Source of the DNA: Streptomyces scopuliridis RB72
GTDB taxonomy: Bacteria > Actinomycetota > Actinomycetes > Streptomycetales > Streptomycetaceae
DNA length: 64,000 bases
Reading direction: 5' to 3'
Assembly: GCF_000718095.1 (NCBI RefSeq)
Contig: NZ_JOEI01000025.1
Location: 24,227 to 88,226 of the forward strand
A model generated the notes under the pieces. The model searched no databases, was not told the DNA's origin, and saw only the letters and a list, made by a program, of their open reading frames with translations. Below, one piece after another: positions 1 to 10,438 of this stretch (its first letter is position 1; each line of letters opens with the position of its first letter). A program made the translations under genes and the position numbers.

Positions 1-843
1 CAGCTCTCGCGCCGGCTGCGCAAGGCCGCCGCGGCGGCCGGGCGGGTCGCGCAGGGCAATACGGAGGTGCGCGTCGGGGACGCCGTCGGCGGCGTCGTAC
101 GGGACGAGACGGATGAGCTGGCCCGCGCGGTGGACGCGCTCACCGACGCGCTGAACGAGCGCATCGAGGCGGAGCGCCGGGTCACCGCGGACATCGCCCA
201 TGAGCTGCGTACGCCGGTCACCGGCCTGCTGACGGCCGCCGAGCTGCTGCCGCCCGGCCGCCCCACGGAGCTGGTACGGGACCGGGCCCAGGCCATGCGC
301 ACGCTGGTCGAGGACGTGCTGGAGGTGGCGCGGCTCGACAGCGCCTCGGAGCGCGCCGAACTCCAGGAGATCGCTCTCGGCGAGTTCGTCGAGCGGCGGG
401 TGGGGGTGCTGAACCCCGCGATCAAGATCAAGGTCGTGCACGAGTCCTGGGTCAATACCGATCCGCGCCGGCTGGAGCGCATCCTGGGCAATCTGCTGGC
501 CAACGCCGCCAAACACGGCGGGACGCCGGTCGAGGTGACGGTCGAGGGCCGGGTGGTGCGCGTACGGGACCACGGCCCCGGCTTCCCGGAAGCCCTGCTG
601 CGGGAGGGCCCGAGCCGCTTCCGTACGGGCGCGACCGACCGCGCGGGCCACGGCCACGGTCTGGGCCTGACCATCGCGGCGGGCCAGGCCCGGGTTCTCG
701 GAGCGCGGCTGACCTTCCGGAACGCGACGCCGGAGGGCATCGAGGGCCGGGACGGCTCGGGCGGCGCGATCGCGGTCCTCTGGCTCCCGGAACACGCCCC
801 GACGACGACGGGCAGCTTCCCGATACTGAAACTGCCGGGCTGA
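1..843 (+). CDS. Sensor histidine kinase, start outside the window
   Basis: The frame is open from the first base, so only the last 280 codons of a membrane sensor kinase are present; its sensor domain, membrane segments and start lie upstream. The first 45 or so visible codons look like a HAMP linker. The phosphoacceptor helix follows with H-box DIAHELRTP (His codon at 199-201), then the ATPase domain with N-box NLLANAAKHGG, G1 box DHGPGFPE and G2 box GHGHGLGL. All residues needed for autophosphorylation are visible, so an active class I kinase is expected, with its response regulator probably encoded upstream. The signal it senses cannot be inferred. It ends 14 bp before a convergent VOC gene. 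Confidence 0.9.
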   Translation, partial: QLSRRLRKAAAAAGRVAQGNTEVRVGDAVGGVVRDETDELARAVDALTDALNERIEAERRVTADIAHELRTPVTGLLTAAELLPPGRPTELVRDRAQAMRTLVEDVLEVARLDSASERAELQEIALGEFVERRVGVLNPAIKIKVVHESWVNTDPRRLERILGNLLANAAKHGGTPVEVTVEGRVVRVRDHGPGFPEALLREGPSRFRTGATDRAGHGHGLGLTIAAGQARVLGARLTFRNATPEGIEGRDGSGGAIAVLWLPEHAPTTTGSFPILKLPG

Positions 844-857
844 GCCCGCCCCAGGCC

Positions 858-1298
858 CTAGGCCCATTCCTTGTCGAGGTCGAGGTCCTCGCGGGGCTGG
901 GTGAACGAGAACCAGTTGCCGGAGTCGTCCCGCAGGATCGCCTCCGTACCGTACGGGCGCTCCTGCGGCGGCTGGATGAACTCCACACCGCGCTCCCTGA
1001 GCTTCTGGTAGTCCCCATGGATGTCGTCCGTGGCCAGCGCCCCCGCGCCCAGCACGCCCTTGGCGACGAGCGCTCTGACCGCCGCGGCGGACTCCTCGTC
1101 CATCACCGGGCCGCCCGGCACCATGAGCGTCAGCTCCACTTCGGGCTGGTCCCTCGCGCCGACCGTCACCCAGCGCGTCCCTCCCTCGCCGAGCGTCATG
1201 TCCGTACGCAGCTCCAGGCCCAGCTTCTCGGTGTAGAACTTCTTGGCCCGGTCCTGGTCCAGGACCCAGACGGTGGAAAGGGCAAGACCCTTGATCAT
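858..1298 (-). CDS. VOC/glyoxalase-superfamily protein
   Basis: 146-residue protein of the vicinal oxygen chelate superfamily, two beta-alpha-beta-beta-beta modules. It opens with LSTVWVLDQDRAKKFYTEKL, the usual first module, and ends with a second module containing GTEAILRDDSGNWFSFTQP, where the terminal metal-ligand Glu position holds Gln/Pro-rich sequence. Members include glyoxalases, extradiol dioxygenases and drug-binding resistance proteins; substrate cannot be told here. The ATG at 1298 is chosen because AAGGAGCG sits 7 nt upstream; the frame stays open further upstream but without a ribosome site. It is flanked downstream by a convergent kinase gene and upstream by the terminator of the exporter gene, so it is probably transcribed alone. 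Confidence 0.8.
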   Translation of the reverse strand: MIKGLALSTVWVLDQDRAKKFYTEKLGLELRTDMTLGEGGTRWVTVGARDQPEVELTLMVPGGPVMDEESAAAVRALVAKGVLGAGALATDDIHGDYQKLRERGVEFIQPPQERPYGTEAILRDDSGNWFSFTQPREDLDLDKEWA

Positions 1299-1397
1299 GA
1301 GGCGCTCCTTCGGAGGTGTGGTGCCGGTGGCGGGCGGGGCCTGCCCCGTCACCGCGGGCGACTGTCCACACCCCGATGCTGACACGCACCACTGACA

Positions 1398-1431
1398 ACG
1401 GCCCCCGGCGCTGGTGCGCGCCGGGGGCCGT
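1398..1431 (-). terminator. Terminator hairpin of the drug exporter gene
   Basis: A perfect 14-bp inverted repeat (arms ACGGCCCCCGGCGC at 1398-1411 and its complement at 1418-1431, 6-nt loop) lies 30 bp after the stop of the exporter gene on the minus strand. There is no T-run, which is normal for Streptomyces terminators. Confidence 0.65.
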
Positions 1432-1461
1432 GTGCCGTGCCGTGAGTCGTACGCCGGAGGT

Positions 1462-3078
1462 TCAGGCCGACTGTGTGATCCTGCCGTCCGCCGCCGGGGC
1501 CGGGGCCTGGTCGGCCTCGTCGGCCGGCTTCGGCTCCCCGCCCCGCAGCGGGACCTCCTTGACGAAGAACGCCGCCACGAAACCGATCACCGCGATGGCC
1601 GCGCCCAGAGTGAACGCCGCGTGCGTACCGGTCGACACCGCGTGCTGGTACGCCTCGCGCACCAGGTCCGGCAGCTTCGCCAGGCTCGCCGCGTCCAGCT
1701 GCGTCGACTGCTCGGTGACGCCGGCCCCGCCCGCCCCGGCGCGGGCGGCCATCTCGTCCTGCACCCGGCTGGTGAACAGGGCGCCCATGATGGCCGCGCC
1801 GAAGGAGCCGCCGAGCGTACGGAAGAGGGTGGTGGTGGACGAGCCGACGCCCATGTCCTTCATCTCGACGCTGTTCTGCGCGACCAGCATGGTGATCTGC
1901 ATCAGGAAGCCCATGCCCGCGCCGAGGACGGCCATGTAGAGGCCGGAGGTCAGCCGCGAGGTACCGGTGTCCATCTGCGCCAGCAGGAACAGGCCGACGA
2001 CCATCAGGGCGCCGCCCAGGATCGGGAAGATCTTGTACTTGCCGCTGCTGGTGGTGATCCGGCCCGCGATCAGCGAGACGACCATCATCGACAGCAGCAT
2101 CGGCAGCAGGAGCAGTCCGGAATTGGTGGCCGAGGCGCCCTGTACGGCCTGCTGGTAGAGCGGGAGGAAAAGCACCGCGCCGAACATCACGAAGCCGGTC
2201 AGGAAGCCGATCACGGACATCAGCGAGAAGTTGCGGCTGCGGAAGATGTGCAGCGGCATGATCGGCTCGGCGACCCTGGTCTGCACGAAGACGAAGCCGA
2301 CGAGCGAGACCACGCCGATGGCGATCAGCTCCATGATCATCGCGGAGCCCCAGGCGTACTCCGTACCACCCCAGGTGGTCACCAGCACGATCGCCGTGAT
2401 GCCGACGGTCAGCAGCGCGGCACCGAGATAGTCGACCTTGGCCTTCGTCCGGTCCTTGGCGGGCAGATGCAGGACGGCCGTGATCATCACGAGCGCCAGC
2501 GCGCCGAGCGGGAGGTTGATGTAGAAGCTCCAGCGCCAGCCGAGGTGGTCGGTGATGGTGCCGCCGACCAGTGGTCCGCCGATCATCGCGAGCGCCATGA
2601 CGCCGGCCATCATGCCCTGGTACTTGCCACGCTCCCGGGGCGGGATCAGGTCGCCGATGATCGCCATCACGCCGACCATCAGACCGCCGGCGCCCAGGCC
2701 CTGGACGGCCCGGAAGCCGATCAGCTGGCCCATGTCCTGGGCCATGCCACTGAGCGCCGATCCGATCAGGAAGACCACGATCGAGGTGAGGAAGACACCC
2801 TTGCGGCCGTATATGTCGCCGAGCTTGCCCCAGATCGGCGTGGAGGCGGCGGTCGCCAGGGTGTACGCGGTGACCACCCAGGACAGATGCGCGAGGCCGC
2901 CCAGCTCACCGACGATGGTCGGCATCGCCGTACCGACGATCATGTTGTCCAGCATCGCCAGCAGCATCGCGATCATGAGCGCGAGCAGCACCACGCGCAC
3001 ACTGCGCGGCTGTGGCTCGGGTTTCTCCGCAGTCTCTGGGCCTTCTGGCTGCTTCGTCTGCTTCCCGGTCGGACTCAT
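1462..3078 (-). CDS. MFS drug exporter, DHA2 (14-TMS, EmrB/QacA) family
   Basis: 538-residue integral membrane transporter that should export toxic compounds in exchange for protons. The first membrane helix is followed by the family signature region LDNMIVGTAMPTIVGEL, the loop 2-3 motif GKLGDIYGRKG (motif A), and the helix-5 antiporter region GPLVGGTITDHLGWRW (motif C). About fourteen hydrophobic segments fit the DHA2 class. The ATG at 3078 has GGGGAG 8 nt upstream; a GTG three codons earlier is possible. The C-terminal tail after the last helix is short and charged. A TetR-type regulator is divergently transcribed from the shared 121-bp region with two palindromes, so the pump is most likely repressed by it and induced by a substrate. 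Confidence 0.92.
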   Translation of the reverse strand: MSPTGKQTKQPEGPETAEKPEPQPRSVRVVLLALMIAMLLAMLDNMIVGTAMPTIVGELGGLAHLSWVVTAYTLATAASTPIWGKLGDIYGRKGVFLTSIVVFLIGSALSGMAQDMGQLIGFRAVQGLGAGGLMVGVMAIIGDLIPPRERGKYQGMMAGVMALAMIGGPLVGGTITDHLGWRWSFYINLPLGALALVMITAVLHLPAKDRTKAKVDYLGAALLTVGITAIVLVTTWGGTEYAWGSAMIMELIAIGVVSLVGFVFVQTRVAEPIMPLHIFRSRNFSLMSVIGFLTGFVMFGAVLFLPLYQQAVQGASATNSGLLLLPMLLSMMVVSLIAGRITTSSGKYKIFPILGGALMVVGLFLLAQMDTGTSRLTSGLYMAVLGAGMGFLMQITMLVAQNSVEMKDMGVGSSTTTLFRTLGGSFGAAIMGALFTSRVQDEMAARAGAGGAGVTEQSTQLDAASLAKLPDLVREAYQHAVSTGTHAAFTLGAAIAVIGFVAAFFVKEVPLRGGEPKPADEADQAPAPAADGRITQSA

Positions 3079-3112
3079 CGTCCCCACTCCCCTGTACTTC
3101 CCCTGGTACTTA

Positions 3113-3174
3113 CTTGCCGCCCGGCAAGCTGACTACACTGGGGTAAGGTAGACCTCTACTTGCCGGGCGTCAAG
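3113..3174. promoter_or_regulatory. Two palindromic operators between exporter and TetR gene
   Basis: A perfect palindrome CTTGCCG-CC-CGGCAAG lies at 3113-3128. A second copy with one mismatch, CTTGCCG-GG-CGTCAAG, lies at 3159-3174, 46 bp away centre to centre. The copies share flanking bases in inverted orientation (CTTACTTG ahead of each core, on opposite strands). This is the expected form and place of a TetR-family autoregulatory operator pair controlling both divergent genes. Confidence 0.75.
3145..3173 (-). promoter_or_regulatory. Promoter of the MFS exporter gene
   Basis: On the minus strand TTGACG (3168-3173) and TACCTT (3145-3150) are separated by 17 bp, close to the housekeeping sigma consensus. 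The -35 hexamer lies inside the second operator copy, so a bound TetR dimer would block polymerase. Confidence 0.55.
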
Positions 3175-3199
3175 TAAGTTATTTCTCGGGAGAGCACCC

Positions 3200-3778
3200 A
3201 TGGGCAGCACACAGCACCCTCGGCGGGGGAACACCCGCCAGCGCATCCAGGACGTCGCGCTGGAGCTCTTCGCCGAGCAGGGGTACGAGAAGACGTCGCT
3301 ACGGGAGATCGCCGAGCGGCTGGATGTCACGAAGGCGGCGCTGTACTACCACTTCAAGACCAAGGAAGACATCCTGATCAGCCTCTTCGAGGATCTGGCG
3401 CGCCCGCTCGACGACCTGATCGCCTGGGGCGGCACACAGCCGCACAGCCTGGAGACCAAGCAGGAGATCCTGCGCCGCTACAGCGAGGCGCTCCAGGGCG
3501 CGGCCCCGCTCTTCCGCTTCATGCAGGAGAACCAGGCGACCGTCCGCGAGCTGAGCATCGGCCATACGTTCAAGGAACGGATGATCGACATGCTCGATCT
3601 CATCCAGGACCCGGACGCGTCCCTGAAGAACCGGGTCCGCTGCGTCAGCGCGCTCTTCACGATGCACGCGGGCACTTTCGCCCTCAGAGACGTCGAAGGA
3701 GACCCCGAGGAGAAGCGCGAAGCCATCCTGGAGGTCTCCATCGAGCTGATGAGCCAGGCTCATCGGGTCACACCTTGA
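3200..3778 (+). CDS. TetR-family transcriptional repressor
   Basis: 192-residue repressor, the usual family length. The N-terminal DNA-binding domain spans residues 10-60 with the helix-turn-helix signature in TSLREIAERLDVTKAALYYH followed by FKTKEDIL. The rest is a helical ligand-binding and dimerisation domain. GGGAG lies 7 nt before the ATG. Divergent from an EmrB-type exporter across a region carrying two copies of a palindrome, it is expected to repress both the exporter and itself until an exported compound binds. The last 11 bases overlap the 3' end of the convergent M23 peptidase gene. Confidence 0.9.
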   Translation: MGSTQHPRRGNTRQRIQDVALELFAEQGYEKTSLREIAERLDVTKAALYYHFKTKEDILISLFEDLARPLDDLIAWGGTQPHSLETKQEILRRYSEALQGAAPLFRFMQENQATVRELSIGHTFKERMIDMLDLIQDPDASLKNRVRCVSALFTMHAGTFALRDVEGDPEEKREAILEVSIELMSQAHRVTP

Positions 3779-4481
3779 CGCCCACCGAGCGCAGGAACGG
3801 GACCGGGTTGACGGCCGAGCCGTAGTTCGGGGTCGTACGGATCTCGAAGTGCAGGTGCGGACCGCTGGAGTTACCGGTGTTGCCGGAGAGTCCTATCAGC
3901 TTGTCGGTCGTGACCTTCTGGCCCACGTACACCTTGATCTGGGACAGGTGCGCGTACTGCGAGTACGTGCCGTTCTTGTGCTTGATCACGATCGCGTTGC
4001 CGTACGCGGGGCCGTCACCGGCGCCGTTCGGGCCGGCCTTGACGACGGTGCCGCCATGGACGGCGTGGACCGGCGTGCCGACCGGAACCGCGAAGTCCTG
4101 GCCGGAGTGCTTGTGCGCCCACATGTTGCCGCCGAGGCCGAAGCCGGCGCTGAGCGTGTAGCGCTTGACCGGGTCGGTCCAGGAGACGGCCTTCTTGGCG
4201 TTCGCCGCGGCCTTGGCCTTGGCGTCCTTCGCGGCCTTCGCCTTCTGGGCCTTGACGTCGTCGGCCTTGGAGGCGGGCTTGGCCTGGACGGCGGCCTGGT
4301 GCGCGACGGTCGGGACGGTCGAGCTGGTGGCCGTGGCGCCGGTGGCCGCGTCACCACCGGTCGCGGCGAACGCGGCCCCGGTTCCGGCCGCCAACGACAC
4401 TCCGAGTCCGGCAGCCAGGACACCGGCACGGGTACGAAGGACGGACGGTCGGGTCAGACGGGACAGCTTGCGCTGCGACAT
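3768..4481 (-). CDS. Secreted M23 (LytM-type) peptidoglycan endopeptidase
   Basis: 237-residue exported protein. An N-terminal signal peptide with a basic start and hydrophobic core ends near AAFAATG. An Ala/Lys-rich linker (repeats of AKAAKDAK type) follows to about residue 115. The C-terminal M23 domain has the zinc ligands in HKHSGQDF (His and Asp) and GPHLHFEIR (HxH), so it should be active in cleaving peptide cross-links of the cell wall. The ATG at 4481 is chosen because CCGGAGG lies 8 nt upstream and the signal peptide starts there. The positively charged linker may bind wall polymers. It converges on the TetR gene with an 11-bp overlap. Confidence 0.88.
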   Translation of the reverse strand: MSQRKLSRLTRPSVLRTRAGVLAAGLGVSLAAGTGAAFAATGGDAATGATATSSTVPTVAHQAAVQAKPASKADDVKAQKAKAAKDAKAKAAANAKKAVSWTDPVKRYTLSAGFGLGGNMWAHKHSGQDFAVPVGTPVHAVHGGTVVKAGPNGAGDGPAYGNAIVIKHKNGTYSQYAHLSQIKVYVGQKVTTDKLIGLSGNTGNSSGPHLHFEIRTTPNYGSAVNPVPFLRSVGVKV

Positions 4482-4962
4482 ACGGGTAAACCTCCGGGCA
4501 TCAAGGGACCCGGCACACGAGAGCCGGGCTGGCCTCACCTTGGTAACCCGGGCCCCACCTCATCCCAAAACACCCCATCTACGGCATCACGTCGTAGTGA
4601 TCCCCGCGGCAGTACGCCCCTTGACGCCCCCGACAGACGCGCCACAGCCGTGCACTATTTACCGATTTCAACCTGTTTAATCGCACGTGAAACACCATCG
4701 AACCGGCAGCCGTGCCCGGCGCCCGGATCCGCCGACGCCCTCCCGCCGAAAGACCTGCCCGCGGCAAGGCCGAACGTCCCGCCCGATGCCCGGCGCCGCC
4801 ACTATTACGGCTAGTAGGGTCGGAAACGCCTGTGCTGCTTGTCACGGCCGCCGGGTAGGAATGCCTTCCGATTCAGGACCAAAGTCCCGGTTACTCCGAC
4901 CGCTCCACGGCAAGCACCCACCGCCTCGTACCGCGGGAATCCCGCCCAAGGGGGACACCACC
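4482..4962. other. Intergenic region with M23 gene leader and promoter-like sequence
   Basis: 481 bases without a gene between the divergent M23 peptidase gene and the Trypco2-like gene. On the minus strand a candidate promoter TTAAAC (4675-4680), 17 bp, TAGTGC (4652-4657) lies in an AT-rich patch, which would give the M23 transcript a leader of roughly 170 nt. That leader holds a hairpin (CCCGGC/GCCGGG, 4509-4528) just before the ribosome site. I could not match it to a named riboswitch. A second AT-richer patch at 4800-4820 may hold the plus-strand promoter. Confidence 0.35.
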
Positions 4963-5316
4963 ATGACCGCCCCGTCCGACGGCCATGACTTCGACGGCAT
5001 CGAACTCGCCGACGCCATCGAGTCCGTACGTGACCAGCTCCTCGACGCCGCCACCCGCGCCACGGACCGGCCCCTGGCCTTCGAGGTGGGCGACATCCAG
5101 ATGGAATTCACGCTGGAACTCCGCAAGGAGGCCAAGGGCGGGGCCAAGGTCAAGGCCTGGGTGGTGGAGGCGGGCGCGGACGCCACCCGCACCACGGGCC
5201 GCACGCACAAGGTCGCGTTCACCCTGAAACCCCGGGACGCCCGCAGTGGCGCGCCGTGGAAGGTGGGCAACGAGGACCACGGCAGTACGGCCGGATTCGG
5301 CCGCGGAGCACGATGA
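4963..5316 (+). CDS. Trypsin-co-occurring domain 2 (Trypco2)-like protein
   Basis: 117-residue protein without signal peptide or membrane segment. The body runs ELADAIESVRDQLLDAAT, then a beta-rich part ending in HKVAFTLKPRD, matching in order and character the small domain known to co-occur with trypsin-like peptidases in actinobacteria (Trypco2); this is a recognition from memory. The end (about 20 residues after RSGAPWKVG) is low in structure. ATG at 4963 is chosen because it begins the conserved part; an extended frame upstream has no homology character. Its stop overlaps the next start (ATGA at 5313-5316), so it is translationally coupled to the trypsin/NACHT gene and should act with it, probably in a sensing or defence role. 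Confidence 0.65.
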   Translation: MTAPSDGHDFDGIELADAIESVRDQLLDAATRATDRPLAFEVGDIQMEFTLELRKEAKGGAKVKAWVVEAGADATRTTGRTHKVAFTLKPRDARSGAPWKVGNEDHGSTAGFGRGAR

Positions 5317-7391
5317 GCGCCGCCCGCGTCGTCGCCGTACGGGGACAGACGCAGGGCACGGGCGTGCTGCTCACCCCGCGACTGGTGCTGACCTGCGCGC
5401 ATGTGGTCGGCGACGACGACAGGCCGATGATCGCCCACCCCGACCGGGCGGGGCAGGTCACCTCCGAGGTCCAGTGGCGCGACGAGGACATCCAGGTCTT
5501 CGTCACGGCCTGGCACAGAGCGGCGCGACGGGAGTGCGACGGCTACCCCGACACGGCGCGCGCCGCCGCCGAACAGGCCGAACTGCACGAGCTGGAAGCG
5601 GAGTTACGGACGCGGTTCCGGCAGAACGCGTCCCTGCTCGCCCTCGCCCAGACCCCGCTGCTCTGCGCGGTCATCTGCGCCCTGCACCGGCGCAGACGCG
5701 GTCTCCTCCCGGACACCCGCTGGGACCTGTACCGCTCCACGCTGGCGATGCTCCTCGGCAGCCGGGACAGCCAACGCGAGATCGGCCGTCCCGAAGGCAT
5801 CTCGATGGGCCTGGAGGAACACCAGGAGCTATTGCAGTCCGTCGCGATCTGGCTGGTACGGGCAGGTCAGACACAGCTCTCGCACCAGGACGCCGAGCGC
5901 CAGATCGAGGTGGCGATGCGGCGGCTGCCCCAGGTGAGCGCGCAGGGCCCGGCGGCGACCGTGCTCACGCATCTGCTGAACCGCAGCGGCCTTCTCCAGG
6001 AACGCGGCGACAGGGCGGTCCAGTTCATCCACCGCACCTTCCAGGACTATCTGGCGGCCCGCGCGTTCATCGAGGGCGGATCGCTCATGGAGCTGCTCCA
6101 GAACGCCCATGACGAGCGGTGGCACGACACGATCCTGCTGGCCGTCGGACACTGCCGCCCCCATGAGATCCGGGGGCTGATCGGCGGCCTGCTCGCCGCC
6201 GGGGAGGCCGCCTCCGACCGTACGCGGCGCGAGGAACTGTACGTACTCGCGGCCCGCTGTTTCCTCAACGCGGTCGTGGTGGACGAGACGGTCGCCGAAG
6301 AGGTCGCCGCGCATGTCCGCGCCATTCTTCCGCCCCACCCGATGGCGCCGGAGGAAACACTCGTCTCATTGGGGCCTTATGTACTGCCCTTCCTTCCCGG
6401 ACCAGCCGATGTCGATTCGGTGACAGCCAAACGCGTCGCCCGTCTCATCTGCGAAATCGGCGGCCCGGAGGCCATTCCCTTCGCGCGTCCGTACGCGCTG
6501 CACGAAAGCGTCTCGGTGCGGTCGCAGTTCGCGATGAGCTGGAGCCGATTCCCGGCGGAGGAGTACGCGCGGGAGGTACTGGCCCGTATGCCGTTGGCGG
6601 ACACCACGCTCGTGGCGACCGGTGCCGACCAATTGCGGCACCTTCGCGAACTGCCCGCCGTCGAATCACTCGGACTCACGGGCAGTTGCGACGGAGCACA
6701 ACTCCGTACGTTTCTTCCGGGCGTCGACTTGAGAGACCTGCACGTCCGCTCCAACAAAACGCTCGACGAGCTGTCGTTCCTCCGTGAACTGCCGCAGCTG
6801 AACGCACTTGGTTTGTCCGGCTGTTCAGCTCTGAAAGACCTCTCGGGGCTGCGGGAGTCACGGATCGAAGTACTCCGCATGGACGTGGGCCGGCTGACGC
6901 ACGCGGATCTCTCCCCCATCCATCAGATGCCGAAACTGACGGGGCTGCGGCTCATCTACGGAGATTCGCCGCTCACACAACAACTGCCCACCGCACACCC
7001 CGAGGTGGAGAGCCTCATCGTCGAGTGCGATAAACCGATCGACTTCTCCTCGCTCCCGGAGTGGTCCTCGCTCCAGTTCCTCAGTTTGTCGTTCGGCTCA
7101 TGCGCCTGGCTGGTCCACAGCGGCCGAAGCATGGCCCCCGCTCGACAGGTCCGCAATCTCAGAGTGCGTGTCCGGTCGGGATATGCGGGACTGGCACACC
7201 TCGCCGAGATCTTTCCCGCCCTCTCGCTGCTCGAAATCACCACGGAGGTACCGGAGAGCCGCGAGCTGGATCTGACTGCCCTGCAGAGCCTGCGCGGCCT
7301 CCGGGTGGACATCGTGTCACTCCGACACGCCGTACCGCCCACCGTCGTCGGCGGCGAGCCCTTCGGCGACCGGCTGACCGTACGCGGCTAA
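5313..7391 (+). CDS. Internally deleted trypsin-NACHT-LRR protein
   Basis: 692 residues. Residues 1-58 are the start of a trypsin-like protease with the catalytic His in VLTCAHVVG and ending at EVQWRDED, just before where the catalytic Asp normally comes. From about residue 60 (VFVTAWHRAARR) the sequence is the C-terminal half of a NACHT NTPase: NPLLCA-like TPLLCAVICALHRRRR, winged-helix region, and FIHRTFQDYLAARAF. Residues 420-690 look like leucine-rich repeats. The protease Asp and Ser and the NTPase Walker A and B motifs are all missing, yet the frame is open throughout, which points to an in-frame internal deletion of roughly 1.2 kb or more. Codon 98 (5604-5606) is TTA, so translation may need the bldA tRNA. 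Coupled to the preceding gene by ATGA. Confidence 0.8.
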   Translation: MSAARVVAVRGQTQGTGVLLTPRLVLTCAHVVGDDDRPMIAHPDRAGQVTSEVQWRDEDIQVFVTAWHRAARRECDGYPDTARAAAEQAELHELEAELRTRFRQNASLLALAQTPLLCAVICALHRRRRGLLPDTRWDLYRSTLAMLLGSRDSQREIGRPEGISMGLEEHQELLQSVAIWLVRAGQTQLSHQDAERQIEVAMRRLPQVSAQGPAATVLTHLLNRSGLLQERGDRAVQFIHRTFQDYLAARAFIEGGSLMELLQNAHDERWHDTILLAVGHCRPHEIRGLIGGLLAAGEAASDRTRREELYVLAARCFLNAVVVDETVAEEVAAHVRAILPPHPMAPEETLVSLGPYVLPFLPGPADVDSVTAKRVARLICEIGGPEAIPFARPYALHESVSVRSQFAMSWSRFPAEEYAREVLARMPLADTTLVATGADQLRHLRELPAVESLGLTGSCDGAQLRTFLPGVDLRDLHVRSNKTLDELSFLRELPQLNALGLSGCSALKDLSGLRESRIEVLRMDVGRLTHADLSPIHQMPKLTGLRLIYGDSPLTQQLPTAHPEVESLIVECDKPIDFSSLPEWSSLQFLSLSFGSCAWLVHSGRSMAPARQVRNLRVRVRSGYAGLAHLAEIFPALSLLEITTEVPESRELDLTALQSLRGLRVDIVSLRHAVPPTVVGGEPFGDRLTVRG

Positions 7392-7406
7392 GACGGGCCC
7401 ATGCAG

Positions 7407-7454
7407 AAGGGGCTGCCCCGGAACCGTGGGAAACACGGTCCGGGGCAGCCCCTT
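7407..7454. terminator. Strong bidirectional terminator between NACHT gene and clpC
   Basis: A near-perfect inverted repeat of 21-22 bp per arm (7407-7428 and 7434-7454, one bulged A, 5-nt loop GGAAA) fills the gap between the convergent genes. It should stop transcription from both sides. Confidence 0.85.
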
Positions 7455-7481
7455 CAGTCACTGACCCCAAGGGCGTGAGCC

Positions 7482-10004
<2,523 letters not shown>

Positions 10005-10438
10005 CGTTAATCGCTCCTCAGAGCGGTCAGGCAGTAAAGGGGTCGGTCCCCTCCCTGTCCTTCCGCAGCTTAGTCCCGCAAGCGGGGACCGCTCATTCCA
10101 ACTGCCGACTACCTGTCCCAGGCTCCCAGCCCCGAACGCCGGACAACAGCTCCAACCCGATGGTGCGAGACGATGTTCCCGCAGGCCAGGCATATACCCC
10201 CACCATCACTACGCCGATGGCGAACGTGAGACGCCCGGTAACCGCGTGTCGCCCCTTCCCACTAGGAATGTCTTACCCGCAAGCAGTGACACTCCATGCG
10301 GCGCACCCCGGTTCCCTCCGCTACGGGCGAACACCCTTGCGCTCCCGAACGCGCTCGCGCGCCCCCGAGTTGGAAACTCTCCGCGATCGAATGCGGACCC
10401 AGCGTAACTCCGGGCGGGGTTGGGGAGTTGCCCCGGGT
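10005..10438. other. clpC promoter region
   Basis: 434 bases between the divergent clpC and primase-like genes. Apart from the ClgR-like site described separately, it holds a hairpin-forming stretch at about 10044-10095 (GGTCCCC/GGGGACC elements) in the clpC leader and no gene that I can support. The frames open here continue from the downstream gene without coding character. Confidence 0.4.
10191..10225 (-). promoter_or_regulatory. Candidate ClgR site and -10 box of clpC
   Basis: On the minus strand GTTCGC-CATCG-GCG (10212-10225) fits the CGC-N5-GCG pattern reported for ClgR-activated promoters in Streptomyces. A -10-like TATATG lies 15 bp downstream (10191-10196), so the site occupies the place of a missing -35 box, as expected for an activator. 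It lies about 200 bp before the clpC start. Confidence 0.5.

Noticed and set aside
1414..3132. 572-codon plus-strand frame opposite the MFS exporter
   Set aside because: Its translation is rich in His, Arg and Gln without any domain, a typical shadow of a GC-rich gene on the other strand; the exporter frame has clear membrane helices and family motifs.
4482..4680. Possible c-di-AMP (ydaO-type) riboswitch before the M23 peptidase gene
   Set aside because: Such riboswitches precede many Streptomyces wall hydrolase genes, and a hairpin-rich leader exists here, but I could not find the conserved GGGGUGAAUC-type and GCUAACCUC-type blocks. A covariance search would decide.
4963..7391. Complete, catalytically competent antiphage protease-NTPase system
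   Set aside because: The protease Asp and Ser and the NTPase P-loop are missing, so a working effector cannot be claimed from this copy.
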